From: Alnus glutinosa
Taxonomy: Eukaryota > Streptophyta > Magnoliopsida > Fagales > Betulaceae
Direction of reading: 5' to 3'
NCBI RefSeq assembly: GCF_958979055.1
Contig: NC_084896.1
Coordinates: forward strand, 3,410,001-3,474,000
Length of the DNA: 64,000 nucleotides
Translations under genes and position numbers: made by a program
Notes under the pieces: model-generated
Told to the model about the DNA's origin: nothing
The model's input: the letters and a program-made list of their open reading frames with translations, nothing else
The model's database searches: none
Shown here: positions 30,963 through 42,179 of the stretch, in pieces
Layout: the number at the start of each line of letters is the position of its first letter
Position numbering within the stretch: the first letter of the stretch is position 1

Positions 30963-31360
30963 CAAGCGAGAAGTGACATCAATGAAACTGTACTCTGCAA
31001 GGAATAGTCAAACCACCCATTGGATGATTAAACCCGAATTATTCTTCAGCCTTTCTTAGCAAATCTTGAAAAGGCTGGTTTAAGTATTTATAGATAGAAA
31101 TGTTATGTGGAAAATCCTCTTAAATTTGATGCGTGTGGTCAAGAGGAATTTGCTGGGATAATGTAATTAGTCATATCTCATGAGGGTATCACATGGTTTT
31201 GTCTTCCAACTAGTCAGCAAAGGTTGGCCTCCAAAATGTTGTGTTTATAAGTTGATAAACACTATGCCTTACAACTTTCAAGATTAGTCATGCAGGACCA
31301 GCCAGAGATTGGAAGAAAAGCTGGATACTCATGTTGATATGACAGAAAAACTAAGCTGTG
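30963..31360 (-). pseudogene. C-type SAUR pseudogene with internal deletion
   Basis: 30963-31087 encodes the C-terminal half (YLNQP...[15 protein letters not shown]), 31088-31360 is C-type promoter and upstream DNA (TATTTATAGAT, then TCACATGG near 31190). The N-terminal coding half and the leader are deleted, joining LNQP codons directly to the TATA region. Comparison with C2 shows GTA at both breakpoints, a possible microhomology. A GAA to TAA change and a 3-bp loss (a Ser codon) are also present. Confidence 0.85.
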
Positions 31361-31559
31361 CTGCCATGGACTGAATAATCAACTTACTTTTGGTGTGAAT
31401 GTCACATAATCAACAGAAGATCAATTTAAACTGGAAGGTAGTATCAATTTAACATTTGTTAGGAGAATGTGAGAGAAACTGCAATGATTCAATTGAAACA
31501 GAGAATATACATGGATTTACAAAAAATGGCACTGCTCTTTTAAATTAGTGCCGGCGGTA
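31361..31559. other. A4 3' flank and inner edge of right arm
   Basis: From about 31430 the sequence is homologous (inverted) to the 3' flank of A2. The inner edge of the right arm lies here. Confidence 0.45.
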
Positions 31560-31865
31560 TTACAAGAATTGATGTAAGCGAGAAGTGAGATCAATGAAGA
31601 GGTCTTCACTGCAGGGAATTGTGAGGCCACCCATTGGATGATCAAATCCAAATTCTTCCTCAGCCTTGCCTAGCAATTCTTGAAATGAAGGCTGGTTCAG
31701 AAGTGATACTGGAACTACGAACCGCTTCTTTTCGCTCTCTCCAACGTATATTGCAAGATGGCCTTTTGGAACATCCATAAATGATGAAGCTGCTTTCTTT
31801 GCAAATGTGTTTGACTGACGGAGAATGTTCTTAGCATTAATAACACCAGGCAAACGAATAGCCAT
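31560..31865 (-). CDS. SAUR: SAUR family protein, subfamily A (copy A4)
   Basis: 101 aa, [20 protein letters not shown]. Gln17 and Thr20 replace the Arg and Ser of the other copies. It has [33 protein letters not shown] and C-terminal LHQFL. Its LLNQ matches the F genes rather than the LLNH of A1-A3, another possible trace of exchange between A and F copies. It is head to head with F2, separated by about 0.9 kb containing an orphan promoter. Confidence 0.95.
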   Translation of the reverse strand: MAIRLPGVINAKNILRQSNTFAKKAASSFMDVPKGHLAIYVGESEKKRFVVPVSLLNQPSFQELLGKAEEEFGFDHPMGGLTIPCSEDLFIDLTSRLHQFL

Positions 31866-31972
31866 TGCTATCTGCCAGGAAAGATTGCGAAGATCACAAA
31901 TGAAAAGGGAGAAGAAAGTAAAGGATTTGAGAGCAGAGGACGTGAGGACTTGGTTTGGATATGGAATGATAT

Positions 31973-32103
31973 GTGTATATATTTATATAGCTGATTCATG
32001 ATTGGTTAATGTGTGAAAGTCTCTGAAATGAGGAGTGAGTGGTGTAGAGGCACTTGGGTGGGGATCATTTGTTTGAGACATATGCATTTGAAGGATCACA
32101 TGG
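31973..32103 (-). promoter_or_regulatory. Promoter of A4 with AuxRE-like GAGACA
   Basis: GGATCACATGG at 32093-32103, GAGACA at 32075-32080 (TGTCTC on the coding strand) and a TATATATTTATA box near 31974-31988. Confidence 0.65.
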
Positions 32104-32264
32104 ATCTGTCTTGCAAGTTCCAACTCATCGTCAAGGACATGTTTGTGATCGAGACATTAAAGTTGAAAGACATTCTGGGCATGCTTTTCTGGGAGAACCA
32201 CCTACAAAGGGCCCCAGTTGAAATCAAGGATAAGTGGATTGGAGCAACTTCTCAACATCTGGCT

Positions 32265-32344
32265 CTGTGTGCGTTAAAGTGTCTGAAATGTGGAGTGAGT
32301 GGTGTTGTGGCACGTGGGTCTGAGATATTTGAAGGATCACATGG
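32265..32344 (-). promoter_or_regulatory. Orphan SAUR promoter module without a gene (mirror copy)
   Basis: GGATCACATGG at 32334-32344, preceded by GAAATGTGGAGTGAGTGGTG as in real promoters, but with no TATA box or ORF in the expected place. It is the mirror of 18434-18530. Confidence 0.5.
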
Positions 32345-32511
32345 ACATGTCCTCCAACTCATTGTCAAGAACCTGGCAGTGGTTGAGATATATCTGTTGG
32401 ACCACATTTTACTGTTTTGTCTTTGATTTTAACTTGGTCCCTTGTAGTTGTAGGTTGCTCCAAGAAATATAAAGCCTCAATCACTACCATGTTGTTGAGA
32501 TGGAAGACAGT

Positions 32512-32614
32512 CCATGTGATCTTTCAAATGCTTGTGTCTTTCAAATGCCTCTACACCACTCACTCCACATGTAAGAGACTTTCACAAGTTAGTCATATCT
32601 ATTATCTATATATA
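32512..32614 (+). promoter_or_regulatory. Promoter of F2
   Basis: CCATGTGATC at 32512-32521 and CTATATATA at 32606-32614. The AuxRE position reads TGTCTT. Confidence 0.6.
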
Positions 32615-32750
32615 CATACACGTAACACATCATTCCATAGCCAAACTCAAGTCGATCTTCACATCCTCTGCTATCAAATCCTTTACTTTCTCTTCCCTTT
32701 TTGTTTCTGATCTTCACTACCTTTTCCAGAAACAACATACATAGATAGCA

Positions 32751-33056
32751 ATGGCTATTCGTTTGCCTGGTATTACACATGCTAAGCACATTCTTCGCCG
32801 ATCAAACTCATTTGCAAAGAAAGCAGCTTCAACATTTACAGATGTTCCAAAAGGCCACCTTGCAATATACGTTGGAGAGAGCGAAAAGAAGCGATTCATA
32901 GTTCCAGTATCACTTCTGAACCAGCCTTCATTTCAAGAATTGCTAGGCATGGCTGAGGAAGAATTTGGATTTGATCATCCAATGGGAGGTCTCACAATTC
33001 CCTGCAGCCAAGATTTCTTCATTGGTCTCACTTCTTGCTTACATGAATTGTTGTAA
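32751..33056 (+). CDS. SAUR: SAUR family protein, subfamily F (copy F2)
   Basis: 101 aa, differing from mirror copy F1 at two adjacent sites (CSQDFFIG against CSEDLFIG). The FF form is shared with the chimeric A3, consistent with F2-like DNA having been the donor for the A3 tail. SAUR signatures are complete. It is convergent with E4, with a MITE between them. Confidence 0.95.
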   Translation: MAIRLPGITHAKHILRRSNSFAKKAASTFTDVPKGHLAIYVGESEKKRFIVPVSLLNQPSFQELLGMAEEEFGFDHPMGGLTIPCSQDFFIGLTSCLHELL

Positions 33057-34160
33057 TACATAAACAAGCAGTGCCAATTTTGTAAATCCATGTATATTCT
33101 TCATTTGTTTTTAGCAGAAGAAGAGATGGGGATTAACTACCTATCCTGAGTTTTTCGAATTGAATTATTGCAGTTTCTCTTACACCCTTCTCACATTCTC
33201 CTCAGTTTAAATTGATCTTTTCATTCTGTGATATTTCAAGCCCCTTAAATTTTGTTTGATTTGCATGTTTGTCTATGGATAATAGTCTACCTAATGGGCA
33301 TTGATTTGATGGTTTCTTCTACTATCTGCCACAATCTTGTCTCCTTCAAAAGAATGAGCAACCTTCTTGGAAATTTGTATGAAATCGACAAGAAAAAGTA
33401 TAATTTTTAATGGAAAACCAAACACAAAGTTAAGACCTTTCAAAATTTTAACTTGCTCACTTATATTTTTCCTCAAATTTTATCATGGATCCTTATTTTT
33501 TGTTCTCAGTACCTGTAGATCTCAAAATATTTATTAATCAATTGACTGAATAACAGTGCTGTCTAAAGTTATGAAGATTAAATCTCAACGGCAAACTTGT
33601 AATTTAGAATAGGTAGCTTTACCTTGCTCTTACTCAATAGGTATTAGCCTAAAAGAGTCAAAAGACTGCACCTGAATTTTATCTCCTATTTTCCACCGTG
33701 ACAGTTTGATAAGTAGTATATTCATTTTCATTTTCTTGGTTTTCCTAGGATTCTGATATAATGCAGATTTAGAATCAATTCATCAATATTGGTCTTGGGA
33801 GGAGAATCTTCCAAAGCAATTATCCAAAAAATTTTAACCGGGTGAAAAGATTATCTGCAGATCTTGTGTGTGGCTCTCGTTTATTTTTTATTTGATACCA
33901 CATCAAATTATAGCATCTTTTAATACATTAATTCAGAATCAATGGAATAAACAAGACACATGTGCAATAGATTTTCATAGGAGGTGTGCAAATTATGCTA
34001 AGAAGAAATGACCCAAGTTAAAACTTTGAATCATCCTACAACAGGTAGGTAAATTTATTAGGATTGCACAATGAGGTAGCCCTCCCTTCCCTTCAATTCC
34101 TTATTCCTCATGTGAACAGGAATAGATCATAAATCTCTAGTATAAAATAAAAAGATTTTA
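33057..34160. other. F2 3' flank
   Basis: AT-rich, homologous to 27.93-28.64 kb and, inverted, to 16.9-17.7 kb. No gene is visible. Confidence 0.45.
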
Positions 34161-35171
34161 GGTTTAATTACCTTCTCCCCTTGAACTACCAGCCATTGTC
34201 AATATGCCCTCATGAACTGACACTCTCACCAGAAGAGAGTATTGAACTACCATTTACATAGCAAAACCCTCATTCCGTTAGGGAATCTTGTTAAATCGGA
34301 TGGAATATTATATTTTTAGACATTAAATTTTGTTTAAAGACAGAAATACCTCAAACAATAATTTAATAAAAATATCAAACCTAATATATATTTTTTTCAA
34401 AAAAAAGAAAGAAAAAAAGAGAGGGGGTGGCTGCCATCGAGGGAGAAGGGGGATGGCTGCCACTGAGGGGGAGAAGGGGTGGGCTGCAAGCCACCCCGAA
34501 ACTTGGGGGTGGCCACGCGCCACCCTTGAGCAAGCCGACCACCTCTGGGGTGGCTCGCCACCACCCTGAAACCTAGGGGTGGCCTTCGAGCCACCCTTAA
34601 AGGTGGCTCCGGCTACCTTCGAACCTAAGGGTGGTTGCACGGACATCCCCAGGTTCCTCTAGGTTGGCTCACGAGCCACCCTGGATGAAACCCAAGGGTG
34701 GGGTAGGGCCACCCCTAGAGGTGGCTGCGCTGCCACCCTATAGGCCCGACGGCCACCTCCAGGTTCGGAGGTGGCCTGAGCCACCTTTAGGGGTGTCTTG
34801 AAGGCCACCCCCGGCTTATGAGATGGCCGCGCGCCACCCCCGGGTTGCATCTAGGGTGGCCCGCACGGCCACCCCTAGGTTCTGGGGTGGCTCGCAAGCC
34901 ACCCCCCTCCCCTTAAGGGGGTAGCTGCCACCAGCAGCCGGCCCCTTTCTTTCCTTTTTTTAAAATTTTTTTTATTTGTTTTATTTTGAGGGTATATGTA
35001 AATTTTCATTTTAAGTTAGGGTATTTGAGTCTTTTAATGAAGATAACTGATGAAATGGGGGTTTTAATATGTAAATGGTAGTTCAATGTTCTCTTCTGGT
35101 AAGGGTGTTATAGTTCATGAAGGTATATTGACAATAGTTGGTAGTTTATGAAAGGAAAAGGTAATTACCCC
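34161..35171. mobile_element. Non-autonomous Mutator-like element (MULE-MITE), 1011 bp
   Basis: The terminal inverted repeats run for over 100 bp (left GGTTTAATTACCTTCTCCCC, right end complement GGGGTAATTACCTTTTCC). They flank a GC-rich core of alternating GGTGGC and CCACCC phrases (about 34425-34940). A 9-bp target duplication AAGATTTTA is at 34152-34160 and 35172-35180, typical of Mutator-like elements. There is no transposase; open frames inside are by-products of the GC-rich repeats. The paralogous unoccupied site near 28.64 kb confirms the edges. Confidence 0.85.
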
Positions 35172-35300
35172 AAGATTTTACCAATCATGGTAACTATATG
35201 TCTCCTTAAAAACTGTTAACTATTTATCCTAAATTACCCCAAGATTTTACCAATCATGGTAACTATATGCCTCCTTAAAAATTGTTAACTATTTATCCTA
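35163..35300. repeat. 69-bp tandem duplication crossing the MITE edge
   Basis: Two copies, 69 bp apart (target repeat at 35172 and again at 35241). Each starts with ATTACCCC from the MITE end, so the duplication happened after the MITE inserted. Confidence 0.85.
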
Positions 35301-35942
35301 AAGGCATATCATATGAGAGTCTAATTTGGTCCCCAACAACATATTTCTTGTGAATAATTTCTTCACAAGAATATATAACTCGGGTTCAAGCTAATCTCTG
35401 AAATTTAGGCTTTTGATAAGCTAGTAATCCATAAGCCTATAGTTTATCCTTTTGATAAGCCAATAAATAAAATTTCGAAACAGCTTCCTAACACAAAATT
35501 GATAAAGTTCAAATTTGTTTATGATAGGATGTGGTGCAAACCAAAACCTGGCTCAGTTTTGATGATTTCATCATTTGGTTTTAATTGAACTTTGTGTACA
35601 ATGGAGAAACTTTCTTGAGTACTTGAAAAAAATTGTTATAATAAACTGCTGAAGATGACCCTTACATAAGAAAGCTGCATAGACTATCATCCATAGAAAA
35701 CATGCAAAATTAAATTAAATAAAAGGGCTTAGAAATATTATAGAATCTTAAAGAGATCAATATAAACTGAAAGGTAATCCCAGTTTTACATTTGTTAGAA
35801 GAATGTTAGAGAAACTGCGAGAATTCTATTTGTAGCATTTTCAGTGGTTAATCAACCCCCACCACTTCTTCTGCCTAGAATAAATAAAGAATACGCATGG
35901 ATTTACAAAATTGTCTCTGCTATTCTTTTTTAGTGCTGCGTA
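35301..35942. other. E4 3' flank
   Basis: Homologous to 28.7-29.33 kb and, inverted, to 16.22-16.9 kb. No gene is visible. Confidence 0.45.
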
Positions 35943-36245
35943 TCAGAATTCATGTAAGCTAGAAGTGAGATCAATGAAGATGTCTTCACTGCAAGGAATT
36001 GTGAGACCACCCATTGGATGATGGAATCCAAATTCCTCCTTAGCCTTGTTTAGCAATTCTTGAAATGAAGGCTGGTTCAAGAATGATATGGGAACTACAA
36101 ATCGCTTCTTTTCACTCTCTCCAACATATACTGCTAGGTAGCCTTTTGGAACATCAGCAAATCTTGAAGCTGCTTGCTTTGCAAATGAGTTTGACCGGCG
36201 GAGAATGTGCTTAGCATGTGTAATACCAGGTAAACGAATAGCCAT
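35943..36245 (-). CDS. SAUR: SAUR family protein, subfamily E (copy E4)
   Basis: 100 aa, [20 protein letters not shown] and [15 protein letters not shown]. Lys69 replaces the highly conserved first Glu of the AEEEFGF run (reads NKAKEEFGF), a charge reversal at the edge of the core. Otherwise it is nearly the same as E1. The HHPMGG core is intact. Confidence 0.94.
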   Translation of the reverse strand: MAIRLPGITHAKHILRRSNSFAKQAASRFADVPKGYLAVYVGESEKKRFVVPISFLNQPSFQELLNKAKEEFGFHHPMGGLTIPCSEDIFIDLTSSLHEF

Positions 36246-36369
36246 TTCTGTCTATCTGTATTATTGCTATGAAAGATGGTGAAGATTACAAATGAAAGCT
36301 GAAAAGGGAGAAGAAAGTAAGTGTTTGATATCAGAGGATCTGAGACTTGATCTGGCTGTGAAAGGATAT

Positions 36370-36485
36370 CTTCATATATATAACTATAGATGAGTAGTGT
36401 GTTAAGTCCCTGAAATGTGGAGCGAGTGGTGTAAAGGGATCCAGGTGGGGTTGGTGAGAGACATAGCATTTGAAGGATCACATGG
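36370..36485 (-). promoter_or_regulatory. Promoter of E4 with AuxRE
   Basis: GGATCACATGG at 36475-36485, GAGACA at 36458-36463 and a TATATATAA box near 36373-36382. Confidence 0.7.
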
Positions 36486-36489
36486 ACAT

Positions 36490-38320
36490 GTCTTTCTACT
36501 CATCATGAAGAAATTGGTAGTGATTGAGACTGTGGAACACGCTGAGCACAAGCCACAAGCATTTGCTGGGAGAACAACCTACAAGGGACCCTGTTGAAAG
36601 CAAAGATATGTGGATTGGAGAAAAATTTGCACTAACTGGCTGACCTCCCGCTATGAAAGACAGGGTTAGACATATAGTTGGGACCAGAGAAAGTCTCCAA
36701 GATCATGCAAACCTAACTCGTATCTTTACAACAAGTTTAACCTCAATGAAATCTGGATGCTGGGGAAAAGAAAAGTTATCTGTATCAGCAAATACTCTAC
36801 AGATTTTCTCAACGGAGTAAAAAAATATTCATTTGTGTTTAAAAATGAAAATGAAAATGAAATTTCCAACTGTTAGAAACATGAGAATACATTGATGATC
36901 AGGGATTGAGGTGAGGAAAGGAAATGTAGTCATTGCCTCACAACCTAATTTACCGACATTTTCTTAATTTTCTTTTATCCAATGAGTTTGAGGACAAACC
37001 CCCATGGAGAGCACATGAAGTATGTCCTACAAGTAGTCATAGCTGGAGCAACCCTACATATCTCAAACAAGTATTGCATTGTAAGTGATGAAAATTTTAG
37101 GTGCCGACTCCTCGCAAAACAAGTTTCTTTTCTTTTCTCCTTGTTTTTGTTCACTTTTGTTTTGATCTCATAATCTATTAGGATTGTCGAGACTATGCGA
37201 ACTAGTAAAAATTAAAGAGAAAATGGAGAGAAAACTTAGGGAACTCACGTGGTTCGGCAGTGTGCCTATGCCTACAGGAACAAGTGGCTAATTTCACCTC
37301 TAGACTCCACCTGTCTAGCCTTTATACTAGAGACCACTATAACTTCAAATATTAGCCACCATTTCTGACATAATCAAAGTAAGAAATATTAACAACCTCG
37401 GCCTCATAAGATTGAGTTCCTCTGGTCATTTACAGATAAGCCTTTCAAGGGTCACTTCTTTAGCAAAAAAACACATCTAAAATTAAACATTTGTTTCAAC
37501 TGCATCTGTTGAATATTACGCTGATAGACTCCTTAGAATGGACCAAATTCTTTTAACTAGATTGAAACATTAAAAGTGAAAACACATAACAATGGATCAA
37601 AGACTTGAGAAAATGTTGATTCCTCTTAGTTAATTAGTCTTTGTGAATAGGCAAAATGTGAATTCAATTATTAAAAGAAGAAGATGACGATAAGAATCAA
37701 CGCTCCATTTGTTAAAATTTTTTATTTTTGTCTTTTATTTTCTCTTCTCAAAACAAAAATATTAACAAATAACCAAAATACAAAACATTCATAAAAATAT
37801 AAAAACAGTTTTCACATTTATGTTACATCATAACACTTTTTCAAATAAAAAACAATAACGGTGCCAAAACACATTAACAAACAAAGCCGTTATATTCCAT
37901 GGTATATAACAATGTGGGTTTTGAAAAAAGTAAGCCTTGATCACAATCTGAAACAAATTAGGAGCCAAGGCATTAAACAATACATAAAAATAGAACTTCT
38001 ATGCAAAATATTTGCATGAAAATCTTTGATTCCCAACTTTTGTTATAAAAGAAAAAGAATTTTACAATGATTTGTGAAATAATTCAAAATTGAAAAGATG
38101 GATTCTTGGGTCAATGTTGTTCTCGACACTACTCATTATCATGTCTTTCATTTCTCTATTGATCTACCCAGATTACAAGTAGTAACTGAAGGCTTATCTG
38201 CGTGGGATTTTATGAGAACCACACGTAGGATGATCCAACTGAAACTCTTTCTTGGCCTTAAAGTGAAAGATATATTGGGTATGAAGTTGGAACCATGAAG
38301 AACCTCCTCTGAGCTTCTAC
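36490..38320. other. E4-D3 spacer
   Basis: Mirror of the D-E spacers in the left arm. It carries extra sequence near 38.15-38.29 kb that is absent behind D1 and D2. No gene was recognised. Confidence 0.4.
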
Positions 38321-38324
38321 ACAT

Positions 38325-38420
38325 TGTCTTTAAATATGTGGCCTCTTGAGCCCTCCACATCTGCTGGAAAATCTGCTTGGCCTGAACAGTGAAGGCAAAT
38401 GGACTTGTTCTTCAGATACT
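38325..38420 (-). pseudogene. Decayed SAUR relic behind D3
   Basis: Mirror copy of the relics behind D1 and D2 (TGCTTGGCCTGAACAG and TTTAAATATGTGGCCTCTTG on the plus strand). Only fragments of the AKQI and [10 protein letters not shown] codons remain. Confidence 0.45.
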
Positions 38421-38507
38421 GCAGTACCTTCTGCTTAGCAACTTTCTCAGCCGAGTGTGCATTTGCCAACTTTCTCCTTCTCCAAAAAGAGATGGAGTGC
38501 ATGAGTT

Positions 38508-38540
38508 TACAAATCTGTTTTGCTGGTTGATCTCGGCTCC
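38508..38540 (-). promoter_or_regulatory. DST-like motif in D3 3' UTR
   Basis: On the minus strand GGA (38538-38540), CAGAT (38513-38517) and GTA (38508-38510), as behind D1 and D2. Confidence 0.4.
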
Positions 38541-38545
38541 ATGTA

Positions 38546-38848
38546 TCACAATCTGTTTAAGCGAGAAGTGAGATCAGTAAGAACCTCTTCTCTGCAAGGA
38601 ATTGTTAGACCACCCATTGGATGATCAAACCCAAATTCTTCTGCCGCCTCATTTAATAATTTCTGAAATGAAGGCTCATTTAGGTATGACATAGGTAGAA
38701 TGAATCTCTTCTTCTGGTACTCACCAACATAGACTGCAAAGTAACCTTTCGGAACAATTTTAGTTGTGAAAGCTGCTTCTTTGCCACTTAGAAAGGACCG
38801 GCGGACAACTTGCTTAACATGCATAATAGTAGGAACTCGAATAGCCAT
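38546..38848 (-). CDS. SAUR: SAUR family protein, subfamily D (copy D3)
   Basis: 100 aa, MAIRVPTIMHVKQVVRRSFL. All four differences from D2 lie in the first 15 residues (Ile3, Thr7, Val14, Val15), while the SAUR core is identical, suggesting purifying selection or conversion of the core. The linker SGKEAAFTTKIVPKG and FILPMSYL are as in D1 and D2. Confidence 0.95.
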   Translation of the reverse strand: MAIRVPTIMHVKQVVRRSFLSGKEAAFTTKIVPKGYFAVYVGEYQKKRFILPMSYLNEPSFQKLLNEAAEEFGFDHPMGGLTIPCREEVLTDLTSRLNRL

Positions 38849-38955
38849 TTCTGTAAAAGCTTGACCTTCAGAAATGGCTTTGGAGAAAAAGGTGGATAAA
38901 TGTTTATTAGGGGAGATAAGTGGACTTGATTTGGCTGTTGGAATAACATGTATGT

Positions 38956-39056
38956 GTATATATAGATGAAAGGAGGGATGGGAAAATCTCTGAAAATGTG
39001 AGTATGAGTATAGTGGGGTATTGGTGAGAGACAAAGGACTTTGAAGGATCACATGG
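38956..39056 (-). promoter_or_regulatory. Promoter of D3 with AuxRE
   Basis: GGATCACATGG at 39046-39056, GAGACA at 39028-39033 and a TATATATAG box near 38957-38966. Confidence 0.7.
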
Positions 39057-39059
39057 TTT

Positions 39060-41051
39060 TGTCTTCCAACTCATTATCAAGAACTTGGTGCTGGTGGAAA
39101 TTATACTTCGAGGAAGACCTTATGTCCAACAATTTCTGGGGTGGTAACCTACAAGGGGACCCCACTTGAAGTTAAGAGAAGGAGTTATCATGATATGTGG
39201 TCAGCATTGTCAATTGGAGCAAGTCTTAAAGGATGATCTAACATTGGGGACCGTCAAAGGACATTTTTCAAGAGGGATCATATGGTTTTGCCTCTCTAAG
39301 TTTCATAAATTTTAATGCTCTATTCTGTATGTTGTTATGCATCAATCATGGCCTGTCACATAACAGAGCAAACTATAGACCCCACATTCCCTATTTACAC
39401 TCCATTCGGGTTAAACCAACCGACCTGTTGGACCAAATATTAACTAGTAGGGACAAATATGTGGACCAGGTACATATCAAATTCCACACAAACAATTTAT
39501 CACTTCATGTGAAGATGTTGCTTAATACAAAAAGCAAAAGAATTGGAGAGAAAATGAGTGGGCCCTGAATCTGAAAGGATGATTGATTAGGAAAACCAAA
39601 CCACCCTAGCATGTTATGTTGTAGATGATTCTAACATCTCAATGAGCTATGTATCTGATGAAGAAAGTTTTTAATTCTATTTGGTGAATGCAGGAGTTTC
39701 TATTGGTGGACCATTACCAGATAATCCACAATGATCAACTATAACAGACTTCACCTTCAAGATATATACTAAATGCCTAAGATGTGTGATTTTAATGATT
39801 GGATTGAATGCTAAGTGATGACCATGGCTGATATAGATGAAAAAGTTCCTAGACCATCACGTCAAGGACAATATCAGCTGAGTCATTCATGTTTTTTAAT
39901 TCCTTCAAAACACAATTCTAATTATAAACCACTAGGTCCAACTAAGGGAGAAAATTATGTAGAATCGTTCTTTAAAAAAAAAAAAAATTGTGGAGAAAAA
40001 GCGGAATCAATAGAAAAAAGGGACACAAGAGACTTTGGGGTGGTTTGGCCTTAGAGGCTTATGTCCACTACTTGAAATATTCCTAAGGGCTATGTTATGC
40101 TCTTATTGACTTGATGATTTTACAATTCAAATAGCACCTATTTATAGGAGAAATGTGGTATGTGGAGTGAATGCAAATAAGGTAATCAAATCACTAAGAT
40201 TTGCTTACAATCACATACATGTAAACATTCTAATAAGGAAAGAACAGAGCATCTCATTCATTAGCTTCCATGCCTTACAGAATCACCGAGGCTACAGTGC
40301 TATAGACTACATTCCAACCTGGGATCACAAGATATCAATTCCAAAGCAAATCCCAAGTTTCACTTGGCCTGTGCTAGCACCCAACCTGATATCACAAATG
40401 CCACCCCATCTGGTTTGAAAATTAAGTTCAAATTTGGGAAGAGAAATATTAGAGTGTCAGAGGCCTCCACACGTTGAGATATCATTGAACTCCGTTAGAA
40501 GAGTTATTAGGGTATGTGAGAGTCAACAAATGAAATTGCCTTGATTTCCATTATTAAAAAAAATAATAATAATTAAAAAAATAATTTTTTTTTTTTGTTA
40601 AATCACCACCTATTCCAAAAACTTAAACTAATAGGAAATAATGAATTTAATTATTTAATTAATACTTTAACGCTCTCCTCAACAAGTGAAACCCAACACG
40701 TGGAATATTTAACTGAAATGAAATGGGATAAACTATAGAGTTAGAATTCAAACTTATTGCATTTGCTCTATACCATGTAAATCACTAAGTAACTTATCCC
40801 AAAAGCTTAAGCTAATAGAAATTGTAAATTTAATTCTTTAAGTAATATTTTAACAAAAAATAAACAATAGACACTGATTATGTATAAAAAATAAAATTGC
40901 AATGATTGTATTTAACAATTTCCTCAAATGGAAAGATTTTTTTTTCCTGCCAAATAGCAGAAAACAAGAAAAAAAAAAAAAAAAAAGGTTCTACAACATG
41001 TCTATGTCCTGCTATACAAAATTGCCTCAGTGGTAGTTTGAGCGCATTCTC
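39060..41051. other. D3-C2 intergenic region
   Basis: Mirror of 7.35-9.13 kb. Contains an extra AT-rich insert of about 190 bp (near 40.55-40.74 kb) next to AGCTTTTGG/GGATAAG-type LTR-end-like sequence, and poly(A) at 40969-40986. Open frames at 39329 and 39815 also occur in the D1 and D2 upstream regions and are not recognisable proteins. Confidence 0.4.
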
Positions 41052-41357
41052 TTATGAGCCACTCAAGCGAGAAGTGACATCAATGAAAGTGTCTACTCTA
41101 CAGGGAATAGTCAAACCACCCATTGGATGATTAAACTCGAATTCTTCTTCAGCCTTTCTTAGCAAATCTTGAAATGAAGGTTGGTTTAAGTAGGACACGG
41201 GAACCACAAATCTTTGTTTCTGCTTCTCTCCAACATAAACAGCAAGGAAGCCTCTTGGTACATCTGAAGATGTTGAAGCTGCTCTAGATGCAGTCAAAGT
41301 AGACATCCGGACAATTTGCTTAGCAAGAGTAACAACCGGCAAACGAATTACTCCCAT
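41052..41357 (-). CDS. SAUR: SAUR family protein, subfamily C (copy C2)
   Basis: 101 aa, identical to C1 except for Glu74 in place of Gly in the core ([12 protein letters not shown]). This Gly is nearly invariant among SAURs, so the copy may be functionally weakened. The promoter and the rest of the gene look intact. Confidence 0.93.
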   Translation of the reverse strand: MGVIRLPVVTLAKQIVRMSTLTASRAASTSSDVPRGFLAVYVGEKQKQRFVVPVSYLNQPSFQDLLRKAEEEFEFNHPMGGLTIPCRVDTFIDVTSRLSGS

Positions 41358-41487
41358 GGTTTTGTGTTTATATGTATTTTCAGAATAGAATGAAGAAAGA
41401 GATCCTAGAGGATTTGTTCTTTCAAGAAAAGCTATCAATAGAGAATATTGTGAAGGCTTGAGTTGGTTGTAAGCATAGATAGATGTG

Positions 41488-41600
41488 TATTTATAGATGA
41501 AAATGGTATGTGGGAAATCCTCTAAAATTCGATGTGTGTGGCCAAGAGGCATTTGTTGGGATTATGTAATTAGGACATATATCATGAGCCTATCACATGG
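41488..41600 (-). promoter_or_regulatory. Promoter of C2
   Basis: CCTATCACATGG at 41589-41600 and TATTTATAG at 41488-41496 on the minus strand. Confidence 0.6.
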
Positions 41601-42179
41601 TTCTGTCTGCCAACTAATCAGCACAGGTTGGCCTGAAAAACTTTGTGTTAATATGTTGATAAACACTATGCCCTACAACTTTCAAGATAAGCCAATGAAG
41701 GACCAGCAAGAGATTGGAAGAAAAGCTGGATATTCATGTTGATATGAGAGAAAAACTAAGCTACCATTGGACAGAGGACAAGCTTAAGACATGTGGTGGT
41801 GTATGTTCATTTTTGAAGGGACAATAAATAAGTAGGATGGATGATGAAATAGTAAAGGCCAGTTACAATAGGAAGGTAAAATATTTAAAAAGGAGAAGTA
41901 AAGCTTTGAAGAGGGTTCTAAGGGGGAAGTTCAAGAAAGCCATGGATGTGAAAGATTTCCCTTCCAAGATTCAGTTCACCCAATTTCAGACGATAATCTC
42001 TGTCCAAATGAACTGACTTCAACATCTCTTCCTCCTGCTTCTCATCCCACAAACCAAACCTAGGATGTAAACTAAGAAATGAGAATGCAGTCTACTCAAG
42101 GCCTATTTTGATCATATAAACCAGCAACAATGTCTGTTAACAAATGATCTCTTATCTCCTGTCCTTGTTTAACCACAAA

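Noticed and set aside
34323-34850. Pro/Ala/Arg-rich open frames in the MITE core
   Set aside because: By-products of GGTGGC/CCACCC repeats; no conserved protein.
39815-40054. Frame starting MMTMADIDEKVPRPSRQGQY upstream of D copies
   Set aside because: Ends in a poly(A)-derived Lys run, is variable between copies, and matches no family I recognise.
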